Assembly (NCBI GenBank): GCA_013076295.1
Contig: RQOL01000466.1
Location: 5,127,080-5,191,079, forward strand
DNA: 64,000 nucleotides
Reading direction: 5' to 3'
Origin: Sanderia malayensis
Lineage: Eukaryota; Cnidaria; Scyphozoa; Semaeostomeae; Pelagiidae
The notes beneath the pieces were generated by a model. That model saw only the letters and a program-made list of their open reading frames with translations, was not told the DNA's origin and made no database searches. Of the stretch, positions 11,701-22,100 are shown one piece after another. The stretch's first letter is position 1. Each line of letters begins with the position of its first letter. The translations under genes and the position numbers were made by a program.

Positions 11701-14700
11701 TTGCAGTCTTCATAACAAGATGGCTTCCTGAATTTTCCACAGTTACCCCAAGCACAAGTCGGCCTTCGCGATTCACAGCCAACCGTAAGACCTTCATAAA
11801 CGAATTGGTGTAATTAGCCACAGTTTGTTCAGAGACAACTGTCCTGAAATCAAACTTGAGCTTGAGTCTGGGCGAAATGTAATCTTTCACTCCCATGTGA
11901 GATACCCTACTGGGGAAGAATACGGGGTAATAGTTGACTGTGGGGCAGTATGACAACACATTAACACGAGCAGCAGTCCCCTGCAACAAGTCAATGCCAT
12001 TCATGGTTGCAGATCTGAAGCATGCGGCTGTGCCTTCTTGAGACACAGACTCTTCTTCCGAGACACCAACATAGGAATAAAGCCCACCAATAAAGACTTC
12101 TTCAACACTGAAGTCCGTCGGTGCTGGAGGCGCACGTCGGAATCCATACCATTTTGGCTCCCTTTTCCCATCAATAATTATGGTTATGTCCTGGACATTT
12201 TGGGTTACTTTGACAGAATGCCATTGATTGTCGGCCAAATCCTGACCAACATACATCTGATGGTATCCTGTAATTTGCTTGTCAATGTTTATCACACCAT
12301 TACCAAACTCAGCAGCATATCTGAAGAAAAAGAATAAAATTTTCCATCCCCTATGTTTCTTAAGCTAAGGTGCCACGAGGAACATTTTTCATGTACATGC
12401 AATGCATCATTGCTCCATTGCAAGCGCACGAAAAAACTCGCTTGTGGCCCATGGTAATTTCTCCTCTGCAATGCAACAAATAACACTGCATGGAGCAAAA
12501 AATTTGTCCCAGGAGCATAGGAACGAAATAGATTCAGATTTTTTTGTCCCCATGCTTCCAAGACAAAATTCTTGTTGTGGAGCAACAAGCAACAAAAATT
12601 AAAAAGTCCTTGCAACAATTTGTGCCTGGCTCCATGGCGAACATTTTCAGGTGCACGCTATGGGACATGTTGCATAACATACGCATGAAAAATGTTCCTT
12701 GTGGCACCTTACCTTTAGTATTCATCAGTATACTAGATTTAAAAAAATAGATACCGTATTTCCTCTATTTAGCGCCCACCCTCTATTAACCGCCCCCTCC
12801 AATAAGCGCCCACCCTAAAATCAAAATGTGTGAAATAAACGCCCCCCTCTATTAACCGCCCAGGGCGGTTAATAGAATCCTTACATTTTTGCTTGTTTGG
12901 TTCAAATAGCAATGTAGAAACTCTTTAAGGCTGGAAAACACTTTCATCGGCTCATGAGCGTTTGGAAAATGCAATGCAGTCAAGATCACCAGTTATAGTT
13001 GATCTTGACTGCTTGATATTGAATAAAATTCGGAACTATATAAGATTATTCTTTTGTTTTTGAGGTTGTTTGATTTTAAAATTTGAGGACTGTGAAATAA
13101 GCGCCCCCCCCTCTAATAAGCGCCCACCCAGTTTTGCAAAATATTTAATAAGCGCCCGGGCGCTTAATAGAGGAAATACGGTAAAACAAATTTTCTATAG
13201 TCTTCGTGTGACCATCAAAACATTGTCAACCTCTTCTAAATACAAGGGTTTATTTGCTATGTTGTTGAAATTGAAAACTCAAAATGCATACTATAAATCC
13301 TTGAATAAGCCCCGGAGGCTTAGTTGCAAAATAAAATTAAAGCCAGACTTTCATTAAATATAAAGCATTATAGAAACTAAAAAGCTATGGCATGCAGTTG
13401 ATTAATAGAGTTATTGAATTAAAAAATACTTCCCAGGATTTGTTGCAACCTGCAATGCTGGTGGGCTTAGTCAAAGATTTAGAGTTTCAAATAAACAGGG
13501 AGGTGATAATCGTTGTAAAGTAAAATTATTTAATGTTGAATTACCTGATTTTCCCTCTAATTAGTTCAATTGTAAGATAATCATTCTTTTCCACACTTTT
13601 GGCATACAGGAGCATACCTGTTGCATCAATTGTTTTAAACTGGATCTCAAATGTGTTGTACTGGCTTGTCTTCTGCTTTTGTTTGTATGTATAGTATCCA
13701 GGCTGATTCACGTAAACAACTGAGGGAGAAATATAACTTTAATGAACAATCAAACTAAAATACACAGAGGCAGGGCAAAGTAGAGGCATGGTATTTTGGG
13801 ATGGCAGCGTAGAGGCTTGGCATTTTGGGATGGCAAAGTAGAGGCAAGGCATTTTGGGATGGCAAAGTATCATGGGATCTTGGGATTTTGAGAAATTTAC
13901 TTGTTGGAAAAATCACCTGCAGATAGAGACACTGGAGCCAATAAAGAGCAAAAGGGGGCAAGATTTAGGTCATCTTCAGTGGCTAGATTGGTGCACATAT
14001 GTGCCGTAAGGTTACTCTTGTGAATTTGGGGTTATGATAACCCCAGTGAAAATGACTGTGTTTAAAATCATTATCTTCTTAAAAAGGACACATTTGCCCT
14101 CTTTGCCCTTTCTTGGTGAAGGGTGAAGGGACACTGCCCTCTCGTGCCCCCCACTCTGGTGTTGCTGTCTGCAAATGTTCAAAAACAATTAGAAAGAAAT
14201 AAAAAAGAATTTATGTCATCGATTAATGTGACTTTTGAGTTTAACAGCACTATACAAAACGCAAGGTTGACAGAATGCTGCTCGCTTGGAAAGAAAGCAT
14301 TTCAAAAGGCACTTCGAAGGATGAGTGGATGATGATGACAAATATCGAACAGGTGCAGGTCAGCCAGAGAACAAAATATCGCGGGTGAATTGTTAAAAAA
14401 ACCCTCGGGTCATGACTTACAATAATTACCTGAAGATTTATGAAAGCAAAATAAAATCTTTAATAGCGTGCAAAAATATTTGTCCATTTGACATGTTGAC
14501 ATGCACATTCATTTCACGTTACCCATTGTTCTTCTTAAGGTAACAGAGAATAACATGTCTTTCCTTGATAATTTAAAAACTTCTTTTATAAATGATTTCG
14601 TATTTCAAAATGGTTATTCTTTAAATTAGCTCTAAATTAATAGACAATCTGGAATTTAAACAAGCAACGTTCCAACTTGACAAACACAACATTAGGCCGA

Positions 14701-14917
14701 CGCCTCATTTGCAGCATACAAAATTACTGCCAATACCTTATTGTATTTGTACTGGTCTGTAACACAAAATTACCTTCGGGTTGGCAACTTATTTTTGTGC
14801 ATATCTAGCTTAAAGCCTTGCGACACGAAATACAATATCCTTACCTGAATGAACGAAATGGATTGAGGCTAAGACAAGCAAGAAACATGCAGGCAAACTC
14901 TGCCAACGGAGCGCCAT
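5760..14917 (-). CDS. CNTNAP/neurexin-IV-like single-pass membrane protein, copy A (complete)
   Basis: Exons: 14917-14845, 13719-13545, 12320-11329, 9716-9373, 8964-8688, 8449-7968, 7482-7290, 6973-5760. All joins have GT/AG and keep frame; total 3750 nt, 1249 residues. Order seen: signal peptide (1-24), laminin-G 1 (about 30-209), laminin-G 2 (210-370), EGF 1 (375-412), fibrinogen-like region (413-620), laminin-G 3 (621-781), EGF 2 (to 846), laminin-G 4 (to about 1060), transmembrane helix (1093-1114), and a 135-residue tail with a basic juxtamembrane stretch. Five YQPAA-type repeats lie near 1177-1217, and the acidic end is DGDWFL. This is the CNTNAP/neurexin-IV layout (axo-glial and septate-junction adhesion proteins) minus the N-terminal discoidin domain. 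The basic juxtamembrane stretch and hydrophobic C terminus suggest band-4.1 and class-II PDZ partners by analogy only. Intron 3 holds a non-LTR retrotransposon; intron 2 holds two miniature elements. Confidence 0.88.
9940..11235 (-). mobile_element. 5'-truncated non-LTR retrotransposon in intron 3 of copy A
   Basis: The frame 11224-10505 encodes reverse transcriptase blocks: VYLDFSKAFDKV, GVLQGSVQGPVLFLV and the catalytic FADDT. The same strand at 10248-9994 encodes the typical C-terminal tail (RGPQIFNSLPAEIRA). A frame break lies between them around 10505-10250, so it is inactive. It is truncated before the endonuclease region. Its 5' junction at 11235 coincides exactly with the left edge of the duplicated block. 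The LDFSKAFD and FADDT forms fit CR1/jockey-type elements; the exact clade is not determined. Confidence 0.85.
12366..12712. mobile_element. inverted-repeat miniature element in intron 2 of copy A
   Basis: The ends are imperfect inverted repeats: AAGGTGCCACGAGGAACATT on the left and AATGTTCCTTGTGGCACCTT on the right. Intron 2 of copy B runs from the same left flank to ATTCATCAGTAT without it, so it appears to be an insertion in copy A. The short frames inside on both strands are incidental. I could not define a clean target duplication. Confidence 0.65.
12754..13181. mobile_element. TA-flanked miniature element (GCGCCC family)
   Basis: Left end CCGTATTTCCTCTATTTAGC, right end GCTTAATAGAGGAAATACGG, flanked by TA at 12752-12753 and 13182-13183. 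Tracts of GCGCCCACCCTCTATTAACC occur at both ends. Intron 2 of copy B has the unoccupied site GAGATAAAACAAA at 1577-1589 with a single TA. It shares the CCGTA start with the element at 1722-1945 but has a different interior. Confidence 0.8.
13773..13868. repeat. 29-bp minisatellite, about 3 units (paralogue of 2384-2533)
   Basis: Same unit as in copy B (TTTTGGGATGGCAAAGTAGA) in intron 1 of copy A with fewer units. The flanking sequence is shared, so it was present before duplication. Confidence 0.8.
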
Positions 14918-15611
14918 TTTGAGAAATCGGATTCTGTTTGACCTTGACCTTGACCACAAAACGCTGGATTGGCTGGTGATGTCGTGCTTCGTGCATACAT
15001 TTCTTTTCGTTTTGTGTGGGTTCTTTTAGGAGCCTTTTCTGCCGCTTCCTTTTTCTGGAAACTTGGAAAGCGCGTTATTTTGTTCAATTCTCGAAACCCT
15101 TCCATTGCGTTTTTTTGGAGTCAAGGATGAAGACTGCGAATGCGATGCGAATTGCGAACTGAACTTTTTGGCGAGTTCGCAGAGGGTGCGAATAAACAAA
15201 GGGGCGTTCAAAAGAGCGCACCCTTTGTTATTTCCTTGAGACAAATTTTCAAAAAAATGCACCCTTTGTTTATTTCATTGCTCAATATTCTGAAGTATTC
15301 TTTCTTGCAATTACGTGGCATACAAAACGTTGAAAGGAAATACTCATTAAGACGAAATATTCAAATTAGTCATGTTAATTGTCATTAATGTGACAGTCAT
15401 CATAATAATCATAATTAATTTCAATACAACGATTCTGTAAGTGCAATGAAAATTTCAGAAAATTGCAGCCGTTATGAATGAACTTTTTAAAGTTATATTA
15501 CAGCTTTACATATCTAAAATATCTAAATTGCCTCAATTTATACTGACTAATGACATTATTTTGATATTTTAAATATATAAAGGCTTACAACGGTAACATA
15601 AAATTTAACAC

Positions 15612-16093
15612 CTATTTGTACAATTTAAATTTCTTGAAATATTTCTGAATTTGTTCCTTAGAGTAAGGCTTTGTTGCTAAACATGTTGGAAAATTTTCTG
15701 GTTGTTCTATCCACAACTTGTGATCAATTTTATTCTCCACTAAAGAATTTGATAATTTCATCAATAAATCTTGACTGTCTGCCTGAAAAGAGAATAACCT
15801 TCAACGTTGAATAAAAATAAATATAACATTAGTCAAATAATTGGCGACAGTCAACCATTCCAAAACAAAAAGTCAATCAAAAATCTTAGTCAATAAATCC
15901 AAACCTGCAAAACAACTTTATGCATTGAATCCAAATTAGAAAGATAATCCTGCGTAGTTTGATCTGAGTAGAAAAGATGAATTGCTGCAGTACATGCATG
16001 GCATGCCTGTGCAATCAGTGCCCCCTTGGGCCAGTTTAACGTCCCTAGCAGATCCGCACGGACAACGACATATTGCACCAATCCAGCCGCCAT
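15612..16093 (-). CDS. PTRHD1: PTRHD1-like (putative peptidyl-tRNA hydrolase domain protein)
   Basis: Exon 1 is 16093-15905 and exon 2 is 15782-15612 (phase 0 join), giving 119 residues. It opens with MAAGLVQYVVVRADLL, followed by WPKGALIAQACHACTAA, then KVVLQ|ADSQDLL, IDHKLWIEQPENFPTCLATK and a lysine-rich end. This matches the PTRHD1 family, related to PTH2 peptidyl-tRNA hydrolases. The human protein, as I recall it, has the same GALVAQACHA and WLEQPENI blocks and is about 140 residues. Biochemical function is uncertain in the family. Only the ATG at 16093 gives a good alignment at the N terminus. Its start faces the F-box gene start 274 bp away. Confidence 0.88.
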
Positions 16094-16367
16094 TATTGTT
16101 GTTCGTGTTCGTCACTCACAAGATTCGATTTGAAGAAGTGATGATTATGATGATGATTATGATGATGATTTGGGTAGAGAGAAGTCTGGGGACAATACAG
16201 TAAATCCTCGAATAAGCCCCCCTCCGAATAAGGCCTCCCCCCGAATAGGCCCCTATCCTGATAATTATTTGCAAGGATATTAATTGATCCCAAGTTTCCA
16301 GGTCGTTTGTGTGGTGTGCCTGTGCGATGCGATGATGCGATGCGATGCGATGTGCTGCGAGGTAAAC
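16094..16367. promoter_or_regulatory. bidirectional intergenic promoter region (PTRHD1 / F-box gene)
   Basis: Only 274 bp separate the divergent start codons. The interval includes an ATGATG-type trinucleotide stretch (16139-16170), the left half of a CGAATAAGCCCC-family element (about 16200-16301, ending at the TTTCCAG also seen near 1806), and a GATGCGATGC pentanucleotide repeat (about 16324-16352). No TATA box is evident. Regulatory role is inferred from position only. Confidence 0.6.
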
Positions 16368-17963
16368 ATGGCGACACTTCAAAGTATTCCCTATCATGTT
16401 TTTAAGCATATCATTGAATATTTACCCTTAGTTGATCTTTTGAGTGCTTCTAATGTCTTCCTTGGTTGGAAAAGCGTAATATTAAAGCGTTTAAAACATG
16501 TCAACATTGATGCAAGCACTGTTTTTCGTGGATCTTGGCAAGAATACCACAAGAACCAGACAACAGTCGACGATCTGGAGAAATTTGCGTGTGATCTTGC
16601 AAATTGTACGGATGGAATAGAGCATTTGTCTGTTGTTGGCAACATCTTTTCGAAAGAGTTTTTTGAAACATTGTTATTCAGCCAAAAAGAGATAAAATCT
16701 TTGGTGATTGACTTTGGACGAAAAGGCACGTTCGACGATCCCGAGAAAGATATTGGGGAAATCATTACCAGAGGGATAATCCACCATGAAAATTCACTGG
16801 AAGAGATCCGTGTTGGAGTCTTTGGTGTCCATCTTTCCATGAAGACAATCGCAGATGCATTAAGTGATCGAGAAGTTTGCTTTCAACAGCTCACTTCCAT
16901 TGACTTCCTGTCAACAACAGTTGCTGACTTTCGTAGCCCCGATGAAGAAAGCACTGTTTTACAAGAAGAGTTGGAAGGGACGAAAAAAGTCTTCGAGAAG
17001 ATGTTTATTAATTGCAAAATTAAGGAATTAAATTACAAATCAATGTTGAGTCCAAGTCTGTATTACGATAGTCAAGATGTGTTCTGGAATCCACCTTTTA
17101 TTGAACTTTTGAGAAGTTACTTCAAATTAGGAGCATTCTCAAATCTGCACAAGATCAACATTGACAGTTTGAATTGCAGGGGTCCACTTGGGGAGTTTTC
17201 TGAGGAAGATGCCAACTTGCTCATTGAAAATTGCCCTCACATATCTCATATTGATTCAGATCTTTTCTTCACGGATGTTGATGACTACCGTGTTCCAACC
17301 CATGATGAGAAGCCATTCCTCAAAATTATCAAGCATTATGGCACTCAACTTGTGCATTTACACTGCTATGTAAACACAAATATTGCCGAAAGCATTGCAA
17401 ATCATTGCCCCAACATAAAGACATTGACAATTGTTGATTATTTTGGTGGTGGACTTTCTGATTCAGCACTGATTGCACTGTCAGGCCTGCAGAAACTCAA
17501 GAAGGTTACTATTTTCTTCCAGCGAAATCATACCTCCCTGGATGCATTGATTCATTTCCTCAGGACACAAATGCCAAGGTTGACCAAACTAAAGATCATA
17601 TTCCAAGATGCGGAGATATCTAATCCAACTATGTTCAGTGTTATTGAACAAAATTGCAAGCTTCTTGATACCCTTCAACTGAACTTTGGAGTTTCAACAT
17701 TCGAAAAGTTCAATAGTTGTATGGAAGGATGTATTCAAATATTGGATAACTTTCATGGTCTAAGAACATTAGAAATAACAGTTGACAGTGTTGAAAATTA
17801 TAGAAATAATATTTGGCAGCAATTTTGTGAAAGGTTAACTAACATTTTGGTTTCAAATCACAGAAGCCTTCATGCTTTGACGCTGGACATCTTGTCATCA
17901 TTGCCTGAGCAGAATAAGGAAATTTTGCTCAAATCATTACCATTTTGTAAAATTAGTTGCTGA
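16368..17963 (+). CDS. F-box protein, single exon
   Basis: An intronless 531-residue frame. Residues about 4-45 (SIPYHVFKHIIEYLPLVDLL...W) fit an F-box, which binds Skp1 in SCF ubiquitin ligases. The remainder has regularly spaced leucine/isoleucine-rich segments (IKSLVIDFG, IKTLTIVDYF, LRTLEITVD, LHALTLDIL) resembling degenerate leucine-rich repeats that would recognise a substrate. The start AAACATGG has good Kozak context. In-frame upstream ATGs inside the GATGC repeat would add about 15 low-complexity residues and are less likely. Two overlapping AATAAA signals follow at 18047-18056. The gene has no recognisable orthologue name to me. Lack of introns contrasts with its neighbours and may indicate an old retrocopy. 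Confidence 0.8.
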   Translation: MATLQSIPYHVFKHIIEYLPLVDLLSASNVFLGWKSVILKRLKHVNIDASTVFRGSWQEYHKNQTTVDDLEKFACDLANCTDGIEHLSVVGNIFSKEFFETLLFSQKEIKSLVIDFGRKGTFDDPEKDIGEIITRGIIHHENSLEEIRVGVFGVHLSMKTIADALSDREVCFQQLTSIDFLSTTVADFRSPDEESTVLQEELEGTKKVFEKMFINCKIKELNYKSMLSPSLYYDSQDVFWNPPFIELLRSYFKLGAFSNLHKINIDSLNCRGPLGEFSEEDANLLIENCPHISHIDSDLFFTDVDDYRVPTHDEKPFLKIIKHYGTQLVHLHCYVNTNIAESIANHCPNIKTLTIVDYFGGGLSDSALIALSGLQKLKKVTIFFQRNHTSLDALIHFLRTQMPRLTKLKIIFQDAEISNPTMFSVIEQNCKLLDTLQLNFGVSTFEKFNSCMEGCIQILDNFHGLRTLEITVDSVENYRNNIWQQFCERLTNILVSNHRSLHALTLDILSSLPEQNKEILLKSLPFCKISC

Positions 17964-18046
17964 ATTATTATTTTAAACCTGCTGATTTTTATTACAAGCA
18001 TTTCATTGTCATTTTTATTGCCTTTGTAAATGGTTTTGATCTCTAT

Positions 18047-18056
18047 AATAAATAAA
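18047..18056 (+). terminator. polyadenylation signal of the F-box gene
   Basis: Overlapping AATAAATAAA, 84 bp after the stop codon and about 116 bp before the next gene's start. Confidence 0.6.
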
Positions 18057-18171
18057 ATTCAGATTGCCCCACCTCCACCTTCTTTTTGGAAAAGAAATCT
18101 TTGTGACGTGTATGCCCAAGATGGCCATGATCTAGAGCTCAGACTCGCCTCGCGTCGCCTTTTTGGTCAGC

Positions 18172-18661
18172 ATGGCAACAAGCAGCAAAATGGCGGGAGT
18201 TGTGTTTCAAGGCAGTTCTCGTGAAGATATCGAATTGGCAAAAGAGTTTTGGAAATCTATCGATAAACTACCAGAAATGAAATCCACACTGTCATCAAGC
18301 ATGCTTCCAGATATTATGCAAACACTACCTACGGTGCAGCGAAATGAAAGCAAAAGTAGGCCAGTTTTGATCTTTGCACACTGATAATAATATTCGACGT
18401 TTATTTCTTGTCCTGATCATTTCAATTTTACAGACTTGCAAACACAAGATAGGATGAATATTTCGGAGGATTCGTACGACTGGTAGGTTCTGATATCAGA
18501 AAATTTATAAACCTACTATATTGTATCTTGAGAAGGACTTTATTTTGATATAAAGTGCAACTCTCTTCTTTCATAGGGCTGACGTAAAATCAAAAGAAAT
18601 AGAAGTAGAAGAGGTTATAAATGACATAGACAAATTCGAAAAAAGACTTGAAGAAAGATGA
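18172..18661 (+). CDS. small unknown protein, 3 exons, 105 residues
   Basis: Exons 18172-18355, 18434-18482 and 18577-18661 join in frame with GT/AG at each intron (78 and 94 bp). The protein begins MATSSKMAGVVFQG, is acidic and charged, has a helix-prone middle (IELAKEFWKSIDKLPEM), and ends in a probable coiled coil (EVEEVINDIDKFEKRLEER). I do not recognise the family. No signal peptide or membrane segment is seen. It follows the F-box gene closely on the same strand and converges on the UBASH3-like gene. The consistent frame across three exons supports a real gene. Confidence 0.62.
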
Positions 18662-18865
18662 CGGCTTTATACACTGCCACGCTGCTTTTACCACCGATTT
18701 ATAATGTACTTCTGAGTTAATGATGAGATATTTAAAAAATAATGAATTATAATTATTGGAGATTTTAATTGTTTATCGTACGGTTTTTGTATTACAATTA
18801 TAACGAAGTACTTGGGTAACTAGATCTTGCGTTAAGAAAATAACTCTTACTACGAAAGTCGACCT

Positions 18866-18871
18866 TTTATT
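18866..18871 (-). terminator. candidate polyadenylation signal of the UBASH3-like gene
   Basis: AATAAA on the minus strand about 240 bp after the stop codon at 19113. The 18662-19112 interval otherwise shows no coding signal and is the shared 3' region of two convergent genes. Confidence 0.4.
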
Positions 18872-19112
18872 CTTGCTTTCACAGCCACATTTCTCCCAGT
18901 ATACTGCAGATAAGAAAGTTTCAATAGTCTTAGGCATTTTCAATAATCAAAATATTCTTCAAAATCATTTAAAAAATATCAAATCAAACTTTGATACAAT
19001 AAAACAATTAACAATAAAAATATCATACAGTATAAAGAGGTGTGGCTAAATACAAGGCATAATGTGGTAATAACGATGCCAAAAGGTAGTTTGATGTTGA
19101 CAATTCTCTAAT

Positions 19113-22100
19113 CTAAACAGCATATGGATTGCGTTCGTCTTCTTGCACAAACATCTTCCAGTCCATTTTGCTATTTCCACAATGAATCAACGATGGGATT
19201 GGTGGCTGCACTATCGCCCACCTTTTACTGTTCGTTTCTTCAAGAACATTCAGTGCACAATATGGAACATTTTGAACTATTTTGATGAACTTTTCAGCTG
19301 GCCTTGGGCGCTGACCGGTCAACTGCCTGCTACAAGCTTCGAGTGAAGGTGAATGGGCTACTATCAATATGTTTCTATCCTCATCGTCCAGATTATCAAT
19401 GGTCCATCGCATAAAGTTATACGATCTGTGATGAAACTGATCCAGCGTTTCTCTCAAGTTGAAATCGTCAGCTGACATGAATGGCTCGTACTTCGTGTCA
19501 ATTTTCACGCCGAACGCCAGCAATTCCTCAAGCGTTAACCATTGCGGCAATTTCCCTTTACACCATGCAAGCCATTCATACAGACCCGGATCCAGCTTCA
19601 GTTTCATTTTGCCCTTCAATTTCAACCCGTCTAAAACGGCTTCTGCAGTCTGTATACAGCGAAATGCAGGCGATGCGAACACCTTTGTTATTTGTATGTT
19701 GTGCGCGAATAGCGATTCGCCGGTGAGCCTCGCTTGACACTGGCCTATCTCGGTAATCGGTGAATCTGTTTTATAGCATTCCGCTCCTCCGCACCGCGAA
19801 GGCAGTCGCCTGGGCATGTTCAAATTTCTTCTGTGGTATCCACCTTGTTCGTCAAAAAACTGTCCCACCCAAGTATGTCCGAACGTCGTGTCGACTCTCT
19901 CCGCGTGTCGAATCAGGAAGATTCGCCTCGCTTTCACGTCGAGACTCTGCATCAGCCGTGGTGACGTAGCGTGTGAGTATGATCTTGGCAATGTACTAGT
20001 GCCAGACATGATTGGGTAGGATTTGTTCTTGGGTATGCTAACACTACCGGCGCTGCGAGTAAGAAGTTGTTCAGCTGTTATTTTGGAGCTTTGATCTTTC
20101 TCGCCTGAAGTCTTCAACTCCACATGCTCGTGAACTGGGTATGAACGTCCATCAACTTTATCGTTGCTCGCCGAATCAGCTAATTTGAACACCCTATATA
20201 TACAAATAATACCTCCGTCTATTCAAAGTGGACACAAGTTTGTCTGCTAATGACGAAATAGCGGATCTATCTGAAGATGGCCCTGTCAACAGTATTATTG
20301 CAATAAACCTTCATGCATATTTGACGTCATAATACATGCTTTTTTGTGAGAAAGTGCTTTATATGAAAGTACTTTAATCGGAGAAACTTTCGCGGGAAGA
20401 AACTTTCGCGAGGCGAAAAAAACGCAAAATTTCTGGAATTAACTTTCGCGTTTTTGACAAAATCGGGTATTTTGCGAGAATAAACTTTCGCGAATTCCAA
20501 GTCTGAACAGAAACTTTAAACAGAAACCTTGAAGTAGTTTTTATTCAAAGTGAAACTTTTTCATAAATTTTTCTCATTTTTACAACGTTAACAGAAGAAG
20601 AACAATATTAAAGTAAGTCAGCTTCGTTTCCATATTCACTCTGCCTTTTCTGCCTTCCCTTTTCTTTCCATGAAACTAACTAATGAATAAATATTTTTCT
20701 TTGTTAATCGCCTTTCACTCTGGGATTACCAGTTTTTCACAATAGCGTTTTTGCGAGAATAAACTTTCGCGAAGTTCCAGTTTTGAAATTTTTATCAAGA
20801 ATAAACTTTCGCGAGTTTCATATTTTAGAAAATTTCGCGCAATAAACTTTCGCGAATTTTGGCCAAAAACGCGAAAATCGCGAAAGTTTCTTCCCGCGAA
20901 AGTTTCTCCGATTAAAGTAGTACTCGGACTCGTCAAAGAGACAAACAAGCTAAAAACTGGATTCAGTCAGTGTAAATAATTCGCAACGCGAAAATTCTCA
21001 ATTGTTGCTGCTAAAAATAGCCTCGAGAACATTTTAGTGCTGAGATTTGAAAAGTGCTCAGAAAATTTTAGTACTGAAAACATTTCTTATAAGAAACGTG
21101 TATGACAATGACCATGGTATGACAATAGCTGTGCTGATTCCATACATTTATGTCGTTCAATAGAATCAAACAGGCATCTAATGCAACGCAATTTACAAAT
21201 GCACGAGGCAGTATGAGAAAACATCGACCATAACTTACCGATGAAGACACCAACACTTGTACTCGTTTGACTGTACGGTGAAATTAGCTGGAAAAATTCC
21301 AGATCGGCCAGTCTCGTGGCAATAGCCTTTCAGCCAATCTTTGTAAGGTGAATCCTCTTTGTTCACAACAACATACTGCCCTGGTATGATGGTTAGTTCG
21401 GTTTTGTTTACAGCAGCATAATGATACTTCACAACTCGAATCTACAAAAATGAAGCGCAAAAATGGACTAAAATGGATTCAAAAGGAAGGACTTAGGCAA
21501 GCGAATTGCGCGAGGTACATGTTTGGCAGAAATAAATAAGTGGACTCTTCAGGAAATATCAAGTATAGTTCACCCACAAGGCAACCTGCAAAAGGCACAC
21601 CTCTGAAAGATATTTTACACACAACACACTTTCCTCATTACTGAACCTTTAAAAGATGTTACGTTGAGAGCGACAAAAGAATTTTTCGATGTCTATTGTT
21701 TGCGAAATCACTACGTACTGCGATGTAACTGCGGGGGAGAGGGAAAGGAAAGATGGCGGGCAATCTACTCTTCTCCTCCGCAGTAACCTCACAGGGGCGA
21801 TTTTGCATTTTACAAAAACGCAAAATCCAGACTCCAGAAGCCCAAAATCCAGAAACAACCAAACTTAATCTCAGTACTCTTTTATTCCTTTGTGGCCAAG
21901 AATCTTGGGATGAACATTACAAACACGTGTGCTTGTCATATGACCAGATATCAAAGTCTCTCTCCCTCCCACCCATTACACTGCCCCATCAACCAACCTT
22001 GAGTAAAATTCAACATAAAATCTGACCTGTTTTGCAGCAGCAATCCTTGGTTCTCTTGAATACAACTGCAGCTCCCATTCACACGGTGACTCTAGGTTGA

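Larger units (their letters stand above)
11236..15431 (-). repeat. tandem segmental duplication, unit A
   Basis: This is the counterpart of 448-5362, covering the promoter region, exons 1-3 and introns 1-2 of the CNTNAP-like gene. Upstream homology persists to about 15431 (shared TTTATTTCATTG...CAATATTCTGAAG and a TCAT-rich stretch), so both paralogues carry related promoter DNA. Between 14950 and 15260 the two copies diverge. Confidence 0.8.

Noticed and set aside
12402..12750. Several overlapping short frames on both strands
   Set aside because: They lie inside an inverted-repeat element in an intron; no homology or splice context.
14869..15262. Short minus-strand frames upstream of copy A
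   Set aside because: They overlap the signal-peptide exon or the upstream region in other frames and are not conserved in copy B.
16284..16367. N-terminal extension of the F-box frame
   Set aside because: It begins in a miniature-element fragment and a GATGC repeat; the ATG at 16368 has better context and starts the F-box alignment.
18860..19112. RNA gene in the convergent 3' region
   Set aside because: No conserved RNA motif or stable structure that I can support; it is AT-rich 3' flank.
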